A DNA stretch of 64,000 bases from CAMPKL01 sp963805925 (GCA_963805925.1 CAWDWB010000003.1:1736001-1800000); one strand, 5' to 3'. Positions 36,525 to 45,585 are shown, counted from the stretch's first letter. Notes: generated by a model not told the origin, from the letters alone. Numbers and translations are program-made.

Positions 36525-37997
36525 TGCGGCGATGGTGGGGGCGGCGTCATTGAGGGCGGCGGCTTTGTAGTAGCGGCCGGGCTTGATGCCGGGGCCCATG
36601 AAGATGAGCGGGATGTGGGTATCGTAGTTGTAGGGCGAGCCGTGGGTCGTGCCGCTGGCGCTGCGGATCCAGAACGGGTTGAGCACGATCTCCAGATCGC
36701 CGGAACGCTGCGGGTTGAAGCTGCGCAACACGCGCGAGTCGACGGCGTCGTAGACGGCTCGGCCCTCTAGGATTTGATGGCGGGTATAGACGCGGGCGAC
36801 TTGGGGGTGCTTGCGCATGACAGCAGCCACGATGTCTTCGGCCTCGGCGCGGTCGACGCCCTTCTCATCCATCAACTTGTAATTGAAGTAGGGCGATGAT
36901 CCCGCCGTGGCTTCGATCCACTTGCCGGGGCCGTACTTGGCTGCTAGCGCCGCACGGGCTGGCACGAAAAAGTCGCCGAGGAGGCGGCCGCCGGGCATCT
37001 TCTGGGATTCCAGAACTTCGGGCATCGGGCTGACCGAGTGATCGGCGGTGAGCACGACGAGGACGTTCTCCATGCCGACGGCGTTTTCGACTGCGGCAAA
37101 CAGGCGGCCGAGGGATCCGTCGACGCCCAGCGACACGGCGTGGGCCTCAGGTGAGTCGGGTCCGTAGGTGTGTCCCACGGCGTCGTTCGAAGAGAAGCTG
37201 ACGGTGAGCACGTCGGTGACGCCGCGCTGGCCGAGCTTCTCTTCGCGGATGAGATCCTCGGCGAACGATTCCAAAAGATCGTTACCGTAGGAGCTGCCGT
37301 AGATGGCGGCGTTGAGCTTTGGACCGGGCTCGGCGGGCAGCGTGCGGCCGGCAACCCAAGTCTTGCCGGCGAAGCTGGCGATGTGTCCGGCGGCGTTGAA
37401 GCTCTTTACCCAGGCGGGCGGCTGCGGGAAATAGTAGTCGCTGCTGACGAAGGCGCCGCTCTTGCTATCGAACCAGTAGGCGGCATCGGCCATGTGTCCC
37501 GAGGGCAGAATCGCGCCGCGGTCCTTCATGGAGATGCCGATGACTTTGGAGTTGGAAGAGCCGCTGCGCTTGAGTTCGTCGCCGATGGTGCTGACGAGCA
37601 GGCGTTTGGGAGAAGAAGCTTCGCCGTTGGCTCCGAGCAGCTTGCCGTCAGGATCGGAGACGCTGGTGACCTGCTTGCCGGTTTCGCGGTCGTACCAGTC
37701 GTTGCCGATGATGCCGCTGATGGCGGGCGTGGCGCCGGACATCATGGTCGAGTGTCCGACGGCGGTGACTGAGGGGTAGTGTTCGAGGTGGGCGTTGGCG
37801 AAAACGGCGCCGTGGTCGAGCAAGGTCTTAAGCCCGCCTTTGTACTCATCGCGAAAGCGCGGCAAGTAGTCGTAGCGGAACTGGTCGATGGCCACGAACA
37901 GGATCAGCTTGGGGTCCTGCAGATGCGGCGGTGCTTGCGCACGCGATAGGGTCGCGGCGGGGAGCAGGGTGAGGAAGAGAAGAATGAGGCGTCGCAC
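36462..37997 (-). CDS. PafA-like exported alkaline phosphatase/phosphodiesterase
   Basis: The 511-residue protein has a signal peptide (RLILLFLTLLPAATLSRAQ) and the alkaline phosphatase superfamily core: metal ligand Asp in LFVAIDQFRYDYL, the nucleophile region HYPSVTAVGHSTMMSG (near residue 85) in which a Thr or Ser would be phosphorylated, NDWYDRETGKQV as in PafA, and the metal-binding LTADHSVSPMPE. It probably releases phosphate from esters in the periplasm. It stands alone. Confidence 0.85.
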   Translation of the reverse strand: MRRLILLFLTLLPAATLSRAQAPPHLQDPKLILFVAIDQFRYDYLPRFRDEYKGGLKTLLDHGAVFANAHLEHYPSVTAVGHSTMMSGATPAISGIIGNDWYDRETGKQVTSVSDPDGKLLGANGEASSPKRLLVSTIGDELKRSGSSNSKVIGISMKDRGAILPSGHMADAAYWFDSKSGAFVSSDYYFPQPPAWVKSFNAAGHIASFAGKTWVAGRTLPAEPGPKLNAAIYGSSYGNDLLESFAEDLIREEKLGQRGVTDVLTVSFSSNDAVGHTYGPDSPEAHAVSLGVDGSLGRLFAAVENAVGMENVLVVLTADHSVSPMPEVLESQKMPGGRLLGDFFVPARAALAAKYGPGKWIEATAGSSPYFNYKLMDEKGVDRAEAEDIVAAVMRKHPQVARVYTRHQILEGRAVYDAVDSRVLRSFNPQRSGDLEIVLNPFWIRSASGTTHGSPYNYDTHIPLIFMGPGIKPGRYYKAAALNDAAPTIAALLDIEMPSGSLGRILDEIID

Positions 37998-38039
37998 GGC
38001 CTAATTGTCGCCGATTTTTGCGGTGCCGGTGCGACGAAG

Positions 38040-39014
38040 TCAGCCGCTGATTTGGGTTAGCCGGGCGTGGTCGGTGGCCAGTTGTTTGGGAAGCGGAAAC
38101 TTGACGTCCTCGTGGATCACCTCAACCTCTTCGACACGGTTGAAATCGAATTGCTCACGCAAGTACTCGATAACCCGCTGCACAAGCACTTCGGGAGCCG
38201 AGGCGCCGGCGGTGATGGTAACGGCACGAACGCCGGAGAGCCATTCAGAATCGATGTCGCGTTCGTCGTCGATGAGATAGCCGGGGGTGCCGGAATTGAC
38301 GCCGACTTCGACCAGGCGCCGGGAGTTCGAGCTGTTTTGCGAACCGACGACGAGGATCAGGTCGGAGGTCCGAGCGCGGCGCTTGATGGCTTGCTGGCGG
38401 TTTTCGGTGGCGTAGCAGATGTCCTGCGCGGGCGGCCCTTGGATGTTGGGGAAGCGCTCTTCAAGTGCGGAGATGATGTCGTTGGCTTCGTCGAGGCTGA
38501 GGGTGGTCTGAGTCAGGTAGTAGACGTTGTCGGCGTCGGGGACTTCGACCTGGTAAGCCTCTTCGCGCGTCGAGACGACGACGGTCCGCTCGGGGGCTTC
38601 ACCTTGGGTGCCGATGACTTCGTCGTGGTCGCGGTGGCCGATGAGCAGAATGGTTCCATTCTGCTTGGCGAACTTGACCGCCTCGAGATGGACTTTGGTG
38701 ACCAGCGGGCAGGTGGCGTCGATGACTTGCAGGCCGCGGACCTCGGCGTCGCGGCGGACTTCGGGAGAAACGCCGTGGGCGCTGTAGACGACGCGGGCGC
38801 CGCCCGGAGCTTCGTCGAGTTCTTCGATGAAGATGGCCCCGCGGCTGGCGAGGTCTTCGACGACGTGGCGGTTGTGGACGATTTCGCGACGGACGTAGAT
38901 GGGCGCGCCGTAGGCTTCGAGAGCCAGCTCGACGATGTCGATGGCGCGCACAACGCCTGCGCAAAAGCCGCGCGGCTTAAGCAGATAGACGACCTTTTCG
39001 TCGGCGGCAGGCAT
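38040..39014 (-). CDS. ispH: 4-hydroxy-3-methylbut-2-enyl diphosphate reductase
   Basis: IspH makes IPP and DMAPP in the last step of the MEP isoprenoid route, so it feeds the squalene genes upstream in the window. Three cluster cysteines are seen in PRGFCAGVVRAID, VIDATCPLVTKVH and QDICYATENRQ. The start at 39014 (MPAADEKVVYLL) is chosen because a longer ORF from 39059 would run into the RNase P RNA gene. The 324-residue length is normal. Confidence 0.95.
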   Translation of the reverse strand: MPAADEKVVYLLKPRGFCAGVVRAIDIVELALEAYGAPIYVRREIVHNRHVVEDLASRGAIFIEELDEAPGGARVVYSAHGVSPEVRRDAEVRGLQVIDATCPLVTKVHLEAVKFAKQNGTILLIGHRDHDEVIGTQGEAPERTVVVSTREEAYQVEVPDADNVYYLTQTTLSLDEANDIISALEERFPNIQGPPAQDICYATENRQQAIKRRARTSDLILVVGSQNSSNSRRLVEVGVNSGTPGYLIDDERDIDSEWLSGVRAVTITAGASAPEVLVQRVIEYLREQFDFNRVEEVEVIHEDVKFPLPKQLATDHARLTQISG

Positions 39015-39042
39015 CAGGTCCGAGTATAACAGCGGTGTTTTT

Positions 39043-39420
39043 GGAGTCCGACGGCCCATAAGCCGGTTTTTGTTCCCCGGCGAACCGGGGCGGCGACCAT
39101 TCGTCTAGGACCGCCATTACTGACGGCCTCAAGCAACCTACCCGGGACTCCAAACGCGGCGGGCCGCCGCTTTGTCCCCTATTTGGTCTTGCTCCACGCG
39201 GGGTTTAGCCTGCCGTTGCAGTCGCCTGCAACGCGGTGCGCTCTTACCGCACCTTTTCACCCTTACCCTCTCCGAAGAGCGGGCGGTATATTTTCTGTGC
39301 CACTTTCCGTGGACGACCCTTTGAGAGTCGCCCCCCGGCCGTTAGCCGGCGCGCTGCCCAATGGAGACCGGACTTTCCTCCCCGCCTTACGACGCGGCGA
39401 TCGCCCGGCCGCCGGACTCC
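39043..39420 (-). ncRNA. rnpB: RNase P RNA, bacterial type A
   Basis: On the minus strand the conserved GAGGAAAGTCCGG (revcomp of 39369-39381), AAGGGTGAAA and GGTGCGGTAAGAGCGCACC (J-region), and the 3' AGACGAATGG are all present. P1 closes the molecule: GGAGTCCGGCGGCC at 39420 pairs with GGCCGTCGGACTCC ending at 39043, with one wobble. The 378-nt length fits the class. It processes tRNA 5' ends with the RnpA protein. The 3' end lies 28 bases before the ispH start, so the two may share a transcript. Confidence 0.95.
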
Positions 39421-39427
39421 AGATCCC

Positions 39428-39433
39428 ATTGTA
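39428..39433 (-). promoter_or_regulatory. -10 element of the RNase P RNA gene
   Basis: TACAAT on the minus strand ends seven bases before position 39420, the 5' end predicted independently from helix P1. The matching -35 is weak. It lies in the short gap before the divergent LemA gene. Confidence 0.6.
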
Positions 39434-39469
39434 CGCGGGGGAGAAGGGTATCCTGATAGGCGGCTGACG

Positions 39470-40081
39470 ATGCGTAAGAACTCACTATTGATGGGCGTCG
39501 TGGCGGCGATGGCGGCTGGGCTGGCGTTCGTCTACGTCGATAGCCGCGATGCGGTGGCCCAGAAGCAGGCGGCGATTGAGGAAGCTTGGGATCAGGCTTC
39601 GGCGGTGATCGCGGCGCGTTCGGAATTGGTGTCGCCGTTGGCGGATGCGATCCAGAGACGGGGGCCGCTCGAGAGCCGATTGTTGATGAACTTGGTGGAA
39701 GCGCGGGCGACTCTGGAGAATTCTCCGGAACGCCCCGAGAGGATCGCTGCCAGCATGAAACTCACGACGGCGCTGGCGGAACTGTTGGCCGCGACCGAGC
39801 GAGATCCGGCGCTCCAGTCGGACGCGACCCTAAAACGGCTGCAGGATCAGTTGGCCGAGGCGGAGAACCGCATGGCAGCCGGCCGGCGGCGCTACAACCA
39901 GGCCGTCCAGGACTACAATACGTACATTCAGCTGTTCCCGACGAATTTGGTTGCGAATCTTGCCGGGTTCACGAGGGAAGGGGCCTACTTCCGCACGACC
40001 GAACAGGACCGCTTGGCGCCGCCGCCGCTGAAGTTCAGTCAGGAACCGCCCGCGGCGGAAGAAGAGACGCCCGAAGAGTAG
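39470..40081 (+). CDS. LemA-family protein
   Basis: The 203-residue protein has one N-terminal hydrophobic helix (SLLMGVVAAMAAGLAFVYV) and a helical body with LAEAENRMAAGRRRYNQAVQ and YNTYIQLFPTNLVA, the LemA signature near residues 130-165. Typical LemA proteins are inner-membrane anchored with an outside coiled coil; their role is unclear. The ATG at 39470 follows GGGGAGAAGG. It overlaps nothing on the other strand. Confidence 0.88.
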   Translation: MRKNSLLMGVVAAMAAGLAFVYVDSRDAVAQKQAAIEEAWDQASAVIAARSELVSPLADAIQRRGPLESRLLMNLVEARATLENSPERPERIAASMKLTTALAELLAATERDPALQSDATLKRLQDQLAEAENRMAAGRRRYNQAVQDYNTYIQLFPTNLVANLAGFTREGAYFRTTEQDRLAPPPLKFSQEPPAAEEETPEE

Positions 40082-40082
40082 G

Positions 40083-40367
40083 CTACTGCCAGGCTTCGTA
40101 ACCGCTCTCGCTGGTGACCAGCGAGTTAAAGATGGCCAGCACGCGCTTGCGGTACTGGTACATCTGCTGCAGATCGGCGCGGAAGCGTTGGTCGTATTCC
40201 CGCGCTTTCATCCACTTACGGAACGTCGTGGGAGAGATGTCGATCTCTTCGCGGATGGAATCGAGCGAGTGGCCTTTCAGGAATAGGCCGTAGAACATCG
40301 CCGCCTCGCGTTGGGGCGAGTGAAAGTCCATTTCGTCGACGCGACGTTTTGGTTTCCTGCCGGGCAT
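40083..40367 (-). CDS. Small helix-turn-helix protein of unknown role
   Basis: The 94-residue basic protein has a clear HTH-like segment (GHSLDSIREEIDISPTTFRKW, about residues 32-52 in pieces), preceded by a basic N-terminus (PGRKPKRRVDE). It resembles a stand-alone terminal HTH of the type that recruits to DNA. No effector domain follows. Its target is unknown. It converges on the LemA gene and is 76 bases downstream of a DUF192 gene. Confidence 0.65.
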   Translation of the reverse strand: MPGRKPKRRVDEMDFHSPQREAAMFYGLFLKGHSLDSIREEIDISPTTFRKWMKAREYDQRFRADLQQMYQYRKRVLAIFNSLVTSESGYEAWQ

Positions 40368-40443
40368 GGGTCCAAAGAAAACTCAGTATAGACGGGCTTT
40401 TTGCGGCGGGCAACCGGGTGAATCGCCTACCACTCGCGGGAGG

Positions 40444-40914
40444 CTACCAGTCGAGTTGGTCGCCGAGTTGAAGGTTGCGCCGAGCGGCTTCGCCCGCGGC
40501 CAGCTCCAGCACAAACTGGGCGGGTGCGGACGGCGAATAGATGGGGCAGGAGACGCCGGACGGGCAAGGTTGGGCGTCAGCGAAGATGCTGACGATGCGG
40601 CGGTCGGCGTCGAGCCAGAGGATGTCGAGCGGGATGAAGGTCTGGGCCATCCAGAAACCGTAGATGCCGGGAGAAGGGAAGAAGAACAGCATGCCGCGGT
40701 CCGGATGCAGGTGGCCGCGTTCCATGAGGCCCTGTGCGCGGTCGGCGGAAGTCGTAGCCAGCTCCGCCAGGATAGCGTCGCCATTGGGGAGCGTGACGGG
40801 ACTAACGGGAAGGAGCGGGGATCCGAGGTCGTAGGACTGGACAAACGACTCGGTGTAAACGAGTTGTCCAATTTCCGTGCTCGCCGTCTCGACATGGAGA
40901 TGGGCAGAAATCAT
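40444..40914 (-). CDS. DUF192-family protein
   Basis: The 156-residue protein has the DUF192 core from about residue 45 on: ELATTSADRAQGLMER, RGMLFFF, FWMAQTFIPLDILWLDAD and CPSGVSCPIYSP. The same core is the C-terminus of the large protein just upstream, to which it is clearly paralogous. The family is of unknown function. Its first 40 residues are not typical. The start at 40914 has no good ribosome binding site. I cannot see a signal peptide. Confidence 0.8.
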   Translation of the reverse strand: MISAHLHVETASTEIGQLVYTESFVQSYDLGSPLLPVSPVTLPNGDAILAELATTSADRAQGLMERGHLHPDRGMLFFFPSPGIYGFWMAQTFIPLDILWLDADRRIVSIFADAQPCPSGVSCPIYSPSAPAQFVLELAAGEAARRNLQLGDQLDW

Positions 40915-40990
40915 GGCTGTGAATGTCCAATCGCGCTGACCGTCTAGGGGCGACAGAGCCTCAAGGCCAGCGGTAAATTTGCCTAAGTTA

Positions 40991-40996
40991 AGTATA
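40991..40996 (-). promoter_or_regulatory. Possible -10 element before the DUF192 gene
   Basis: TATACT on the minus strand lies about 77 bases upstream of the DUF192 start, in an AT-rich patch of the 108-base gap. No -35 stands out. Confidence 0.3.
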
Positions 40997-41022
40997 CCTT
41001 ATAAGTGTTTGGAGCGAGCGGA

Positions 41023-42939
41023 CTACCAGGAGAGTTGATCGCCGACGAACAGGCCGCGCCGGGCGGCTTCTCCGGCGGCGAGTTCCAAAACATATTGGGC
41101 GGCCACTGTCGGTGAGTAGATGGGGCAGTTAACGCCGGATGGGCAAGGCGGCGTGTCCGCCGAGATCGTGACAATGCGACGGTCGGCGTCGAGCCAGAAG
41201 ATGTCGAGCGGGATGAGCGTTTCAGACATCCAGAATCCGTAGGGTCCGGGAGATTCGAAGAAGAAGAGCATGCCGCGCTCGGCAGAGAGCGTGGTGCGGT
41301 ATTGGAGGCCACGCTGCCGTTCGGCTTGAGTTGTGGCCAGTTCGGCATCGACGAAGTCCTCCCCTGGCAGATACACGCGGCTTGCGGCCAGCAGGGGAGG
41401 GCCAAGGTCGGTGTGCTGTGGGGTCGTTAAGTCGGTGTAGACGATGAGGCCCGTTTCGGGGCCGTCGGTATCGGTTTCGATGGGCACATAGGCCATCGGG
41501 CCGAAGGACCAGTCGACCTGCTCCTTAAGCAACGCCAAAATTTCAGGGCCGACGGTGAACGATCCGCTGAGCAGATCCACGGAGCAAACCATTCGGCTGT
41601 CCACGGTGATCAGGCCCGCCCACTTCGTGGGGCTTGACCAGGTGGAGATTTGGACTCCCCAGGTGAACTGCAAGCCGGAGCTGCGGGGGTCGGTTTGCGC
41701 GGCGAGATCACTCAGCGGGAAGGACCACGAGGGGACGGTGAGGGTCGCTTCGTAGGCTGGGAAATCGCTGCCGGTGGAGGCTACGTCATAGAGGCCCGAG
41801 CCCAATTGCGCAGCACCCTCGGGAGCAAACCGCAGGGGGCCACCGCCTTCGGACAGCTCAAACGTGGAAGCGGGGCCCTCAATGACGACCCTCTCGCTCT
41901 CGGGGACATGGCCAAGCACCCGGACGCTCTGCGGTTGTGAAAACACTTGGCAGGAGCCGACGGGCGGCAGTTCGTTGGGGTCGTACCATTCCCTGCCGTG
42001 GAACGTGCGGGCTCGATCGTCGTCGCCGTCCCGGCGGTCGAGATAGACGCGCGTCAAGCGCTCCTCGCGCCCGGGGCAGAATTGCCCATCTTCGGCGATC
42101 GGGATCGTCGCCACGTTGCTGGGCAGGCCGCCGCCGACGAGTTGGACCGGCACGAAGCAGCCAAGGTCGACGTCGAGGGGCACGCGGATGTTGAGCTGGG
42201 CGAGGCCGACGCAGCAACCCGCCGGGCCTTGATAGGTGATCGTGGCCTCCTTCCCGCCGACGAGCGCACGCAACGGCGAAGAAGCCCGGTTGGTGAGGAC
42301 AACCGGGCGATCGTCACCGCCCGGTGCGGTGAACACGCCGGTCGCCCAGAGGGTTACGTCGCCGCCGGGGGACGCGGGCGCGTCGAGGTTCAACGGCTGC
42401 GGCTGGACGCCAACGTAGCGTTGCCCCGCCGCCTCCTGGCGGTAGTTGGAATAGGCTTCTTGCGATTCCGACGGACCTGCTAAGAAGAGGCTGGGATACC
42501 AGCGGACAACCTTGACGGGCTCTAGATTGCTGACCTGGCCTGTCCGCAAAACCCGGACCGCAGCCGGTCCGACGGGAACGTCGGAGGGGAAGATGGCGTT
42601 GATCTGCAGCGGATCGACATGAAGCAAGGGCGCTTCGTAGACGATTCCCGCGGCGACGACTTCGACGCGCACGCCGTTGACTTGCCGCGGTAAGGGGAAG
42701 CTGTCGGCGTCGAACGTGTCGGCGGATAGCTCTGAGCCGAACAGGCTGAAGATGGAACCCTGGGCCACGGCGCCGCCTGACAGGGATGCAGGACGAAAAT
42801 CCGCGGCGTTGACGATGCCCCCAGCGTTAACGACGGGAGTCTGCGCGGCGGTGCCGGCGGCGAACAGGATTACTGCAAGGAGTGTTTGGGCGGCTTGATG
42901 GAAGCCTTCCAGTCGTCGATATTGTCGGCGAGGTCCCAT
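41023..42939 (-). CDS. Exported TIGR03437-domain protein with a C-terminal DUF192 domain
   Basis: From the ATG at 42939 the protein is 638 residues, with a signal-like segment (LLAVILFAAGTAAQ). Residues about 35-290 are the TIGR03437-type domain (GGIVNAADFRPASLSGGAVA, ISPG-like turns, LHVDPLQINAIFPSDVPVG, LTLWATG-like VTLWATGVF). An unrecognised beta-rich part follows, and residues about 520-638 are DUF192 (ELATTQAERQRGLQYR, FWMSETLIPLDIFWLDAD). The start overlaps the DUF971 gene by 70 bases. The role of either domain is unknown. Confidence 0.75.
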   Translation of the reverse strand: MGPRRQYRRLEGFHQAAQTLLAVILFAAGTAAQTPVVNAGGIVNAADFRPASLSGGAVAQGSIFSLFGSELSADTFDADSFPLPRQVNGVRVEVVAAGIVYEAPLLHVDPLQINAIFPSDVPVGPAAVRVLRTGQVSNLEPVKVVRWYPSLFLAGPSESQEAYSNYRQEAAGQRYVGVQPQPLNLDAPASPGGDVTLWATGVFTAPGGDDRPVVLTNRASSPLRALVGGKEATITYQGPAGCCVGLAQLNIRVPLDVDLGCFVPVQLVGGGLPSNVATIPIAEDGQFCPGREERLTRVYLDRRDGDDDRARTFHGREWYDPNELPPVGSCQVFSQPQSVRVLGHVPESERVVIEGPASTFELSEGGGPLRFAPEGAAQLGSGLYDVASTGSDFPAYEATLTVPSWSFPLSDLAAQTDPRSSGLQFTWGVQISTWSSPTKWAGLITVDSRMVCSVDLLSGSFTVGPEILALLKEQVDWSFGPMAYVPIETDTDGPETGLIVYTDLTTPQHTDLGPPLLAASRVYLPGEDFVDAELATTQAERQRGLQYRTTLSAERGMLFFFESPGPYGFWMSETLIPLDIFWLDADRRIVTISADTPPCPSGVNCPIYSPTVAAQYVLELAAGEAARRGLFVGDQLSW

Positions 42940-43211
42940 AGCTTCTCCCAGGTATAGAGGCCGGTGGAGTGGCTGTCGCTCCAAAAAATCTGAATCGCGT
43001 AACGCCCGACGTGTTCGATCTTGGTCGGATAAGTGAGGATCGGCAGCATCGAGTCCTGGATGATTCGCTTGCCGGTGACCTCGTCTTCGCATTGGGCGCA
43101 GGGGCAATTCAGACGCAAGAATCGCGCCGGGTAGGCGACGGTCTCACCGTTGTCCCACTCGATGGCGATGTCGTGCGCGCCATGACGATTGATACGGATC
43201 GGCTTGGGCAT
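42870..43211 (-). CDS. DUF971-domain protein
   Basis: The 113-residue protein is a stand-alone DUF971 domain (the N-terminal part of gamma-butyrobetaine hydroxylases): WDNGETVAYPARFLRLNCP, CAQCEDEVTGKR and HVGRYAIQIFWSDSHSTGLY. In many bacteria it is encoded next to or fused to Mrp, as here. The CPCAQC cysteines could bind zinc or Fe-S. The start at 43211 is chosen over longer frames that run into mrp. It probably helps Fe-S protein maturation, by context. Confidence 0.82.
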   Translation of the reverse strand: MPKPIRINRHGAHDIAIEWDNGETVAYPARFLRLNCPCAQCEDEVTGKRIIQDSMLPILTYPTKIEHVGRYAIQIFWSDSHSTGLYTWEKLWDLADNIDDWKASIKPPKHSLQ

Positions 43212-43216
43212 CCGGT

Positions 43217-44287
43217 TCAGAAGTTGATCTCGACGGCCTTGTCGGCGTTGGCGTTCTTCATGGCGACTTCGGCCGCGAGCTTGGCGGCCGCTTCGACGAA
43301 GGCCTTGGCCGCGGGGGCATCGGGATCGGCAAGGACGATGGGCGTGCCGCCGTCGGAGGTCTCGCGCACGGTGGTCGCCAGGGGAATTTGCGCCAGCAGC
43401 GGCGTCTTCCATTTGTGCGCCAGAGTCGCCGCGCCGCCTGCGCCGAAGATCAGCTCGCGCTCGCCGGTCTTGCGCGATTCGTAATAGGACATATTTTCGA
43501 TGAGGCCAAGGATCGGCGTCTTGAGCTGCTCGAACATGATGATCGCCTTCTCAGCGACGGCAGCCGCAACGGGCTGCGGAGTCGTCACGATGACGGCGCC
43601 GGTCAAGGCGACTTGCTGACAGAGGGTCAGTTGCACATCGCCCGTGCCCGGAGGCAGATCGACCAGCAGGTAATCGAGCTCGCCCCATTCGACTTGGCGG
43701 GCCAGGTCCGTGAGCATCTTCGAGAGCATCGGCCCGCGCCAGACGACTGCCTGGTCGGGCTTGGTGAAGAAGCCGGTGGAGATGATCTTGACGCCGTGAC
43801 ACATGACGGGCATGATGCCGCGTCCGCCGCGTTGGGGGGCTTCTGTGGCGCCCATGATCATCGGGATCGAAGGGCCATAGACATCGGCGTCGAGCAGGCC
43901 TACGCGTGCGCCGGTTTGCGCGAGCGCCGCAGCGAGGTTGGCGGAAACAGTAGATTTACCGACGCCGCCTTTGCCCGAGGCGATGGGGATCACATTCGCG
44001 ACGCCCGGCAGTTCGCCCTGTCCTGATCCTGTGCCGGCGGAGCGTGCATGCGCGGTCAGACGAACGTCGACGGCCTCGACGCCTTCAACGCCCTTGAGGA
44101 TGCGCTCGACTTGTTGCTTGAGATCGTTGTTGGCTTCAGCGGAGGCGCGGACGATTTGCAGATCGAGCGCGACGCGGCCGCCGGCAACCTTCAGCTCCTG
44201 CACCAGGCCGAGGGAAACAATGTCTTTACCGAAGGCGGGATCGATGACTTCGCGCAGGGCGTCTTGAACTTGTTCTTGTGTAGGCAT
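43217..44287 (-). CDS. mrp: Fe-S cluster carrier ATPase Mrp/ApbC
   Basis: The 356-residue protein has a DUF59-like N-terminus (residues 1-90, DPAFGKDIVSLGLVQEL) and a MinD-type deviant Walker ATPase (IASGKGGVGKSTVSANLA near residue 105). Mrp carries and delivers Fe-S clusters. A CxxC near the C-terminus, present in many members, is not seen; only single cysteines are visible, so cluster binding by this copy is less sure. It lies in the SUF operon. Confidence 0.92.
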   Translation of the reverse strand: MPTQEQVQDALREVIDPAFGKDIVSLGLVQELKVAGGRVALDLQIVRASAEANNDLKQQVERILKGVEGVEAVDVRLTAHARSAGTGSGQGELPGVANVIPIASGKGGVGKSTVSANLAAALAQTGARVGLLDADVYGPSIPMIMGATEAPQRGGRGIMPVMCHGVKIISTGFFTKPDQAVVWRGPMLSKMLTDLARQVEWGELDYLLVDLPPGTGDVQLTLCQQVALTGAVIVTTPQPVAAAVAEKAIIMFEQLKTPILGLIENMSYYESRKTGERELIFGAGGAATLAHKWKTPLLAQIPLATTVRETSDGGTPIVLADPDAPAAKAFVEAAAKLAAEVAMKNANADKAVEINF

Positions 44288-44293
44288 GGACGA

Positions 44294-44776
44294 TTACTGG
44301 AGTGGGGTTGAGTTGGGAGCGGCGCCCAAGACGACGAGGTCGTCGACGAAACGATTCATCTGCTCTTCGTTGCGGGCGAGGTCTTCAATCGTGGTGTGGC
44401 TCAGCAGCTGATCCACCGCCTGTTGCACGGCGCGCCATAGGGAGCGAATCGAGCAGTTCGTCGTGTGCGTGCACTCGTCTTCGTTGCCGGCGTACTTTTC
44501 GCAGAACTCGCCGCCGTAGAACTTGCTGCCCAGAGCGGCGAGGCCTTCGGCGGCTGAGATCTCCCCGGCGGGCCGCGCTAGCCGATAGCCGCCGGACTGT
44601 CCGCGTTCACTGGTGACCAGGCCACCGTCACGCAAAAGCCGCATGAGTTTCGCGACGTAAGGCACCGAGATGCCTTCGGCCTGGCTGATCTCGGGGATCG
44701 TCACGCTCTGGCTGGGCCTTGCTGCGAGGCGGAGCAAGCAACGGAGCCCATACTCTTCTTGTGCACTGAATTGCAT
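44294..44776 (-). CDS. Rrf2-family Fe-S-responsive regulator (IscR/SufR-like)
   Basis: The 160-residue protein has the Rrf2 winged helix (QFSAQEEYGLRCLLRLA, QAEGISVPYVAKLMRLL, ERGQSGGYRLARP). Three cysteines in the second half, FCEKYAGNEDEC and TNCSIR (spacing x9 and x5), match the cluster-binding region of such regulators. It most likely senses the cell's Fe-S status and controls its own operon through the repeat at 50407-50430. The start at 44776 is the normal Rrf2 start; an upstream extension is not needed. Confidence 0.88.
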   Translation of the reverse strand: MQFSAQEEYGLRCLLRLAARPSQSVTIPEISQAEGISVPYVAKLMRLLRDGGLVTSERGQSGGYRLARPAGEISAAEGLAALGSKFYGGEFCEKYAGNEDECTHTTNCSIRSLWRAVQQAVDQLLSHTTIEDLARNEEQMNRFVDDLVVLGAAPNSTPLQ

Positions 44777-44793
44777 CGCTTGCTCCTGGGTCG

Positions 44794-45114
44794 CTAGAGA
44801 ATATTCAAAGTCAGCTTGGCGGCGTCGTCCATCTGCGCGGTCGTCCACGGCGGGTCAAAGACGACTTCGACTTCAGCGGAATTGACGCCGTCGAGTTCTT
44901 CGGCCTTCTTCTTGACCTGCTCCGGCAGCGACTGCGCGGCGGGGCAGTTGGGCGTGGTGAGCGTCATGCGGATAGCCACATCGGCGGTGTCGGAGATGTC
45001 GATGTTGTAGATCAAGCCGAGCTTATAGATGTCGACTGGGATTTCCGGGTCGTAGACGTCTTGCAAGGCGGCAATCACTTCTTCGCGGAGTTCTTCTTTT
45101 TCTTCAGGCGTCAT
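44794..45114 (-). CDS. SufT-like/MIP18-family Fe-S assembly protein
   Basis: The 106-residue protein is a DUF59 (MIP18) domain with QDVYDPEIPVDIYKLGLIY, TLTTPNCPAAQSLP and VVFDPPWT. Such proteins assist Fe-S cluster loading, and the SufT group is often encoded with sufBCDSU, as here. It sits six bases from sufU. Confidence 0.9.
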   Translation of the reverse strand: MTPEEKEELREEVIAALQDVYDPEIPVDIYKLGLIYNIDISDTADVAIRMTLTTPNCPAAQSLPEQVKKKAEELDGVNSAEVEVVFDPPWTTAQMDDAAKLTLNIL

Positions 45115-45120
45115 ATGTGA

Positions 45121-45585
45121 TTACTCCGTCTTGGCCGGTTCGTGAGCGTCTTCGATGGCGTTCTTCATGGTGTGCCAGGCCAAAGTGGCGCACTTGACGC
45201 GGGCGGGGAACTCGTTCACCCCGGCGAAGACGGCCATCTTGCCCAGGCCGATGCCGGCGTGCGAAGGATCAAGCTCTTCCTCGGGCCGTGTAACCAGGTG
45301 ATGAAACATCTCGAACATGCTGCGCGCTTGCTCAAGCGATTGGTTCTTAAGCATCGAGGTCATGATCGATGCGGAAGCGGTCGAGATGGCGCAGCCGGAA
45401 CCCTTGAAAGAGACGTCGCGGATGATGCCTTCGTCGTCGACCTTCATGTACAGATGCAGCTTGTCTCCGCAAAGCGGATTGAAGCCGTCGGCCTCGTGGT
45501 TGGCGTCTTCCATCTCGCGAAAATTTCGCGGCTTCTTGGAGTGATCGATGATCAGCTCTTGATAGAGATCGCGCAAGTCAGACAT
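45121..45585 (-). CDS. sufU: Fe-S assembly protein SufU
   Basis: SufU takes sulfur from SufS. The 154-residue protein has the zinc/sulfur-accepting residues in NPLCGDKLHLY, FKGSGCAIS and RVKCATLAWHTM. It overlaps the sufS stop by one base, so the two are tightly coupled, as their gene products interact. Confidence 0.93.
   Translation of the reverse strand: MSDLRDLYQELIIDHSKKPRNFREMEDANHEADGFNPLCGDKLHLYMKVDDEGIIRDVSFKGSGCAISTASASIMTSMLKNQSLEQARSMFEMFHHLVTRPEEELDPSHAGIGLGKMAVFAGVNEFPARVKCATLAWHTMKNAIEDAHEPAKTE

Noticed and set aside
38067..39029. 320-residue frame opposite ispH
   Set aside because: It is a shadow of ispH, rich in Asp, Gly and Val with no coherent motifs.
39183..39467. Short plus-strand ORFs over the RNase P RNA
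   Set aside because: The region folds as RNase P RNA on the minus strand with a closed P1 helix, so these frames are chance.
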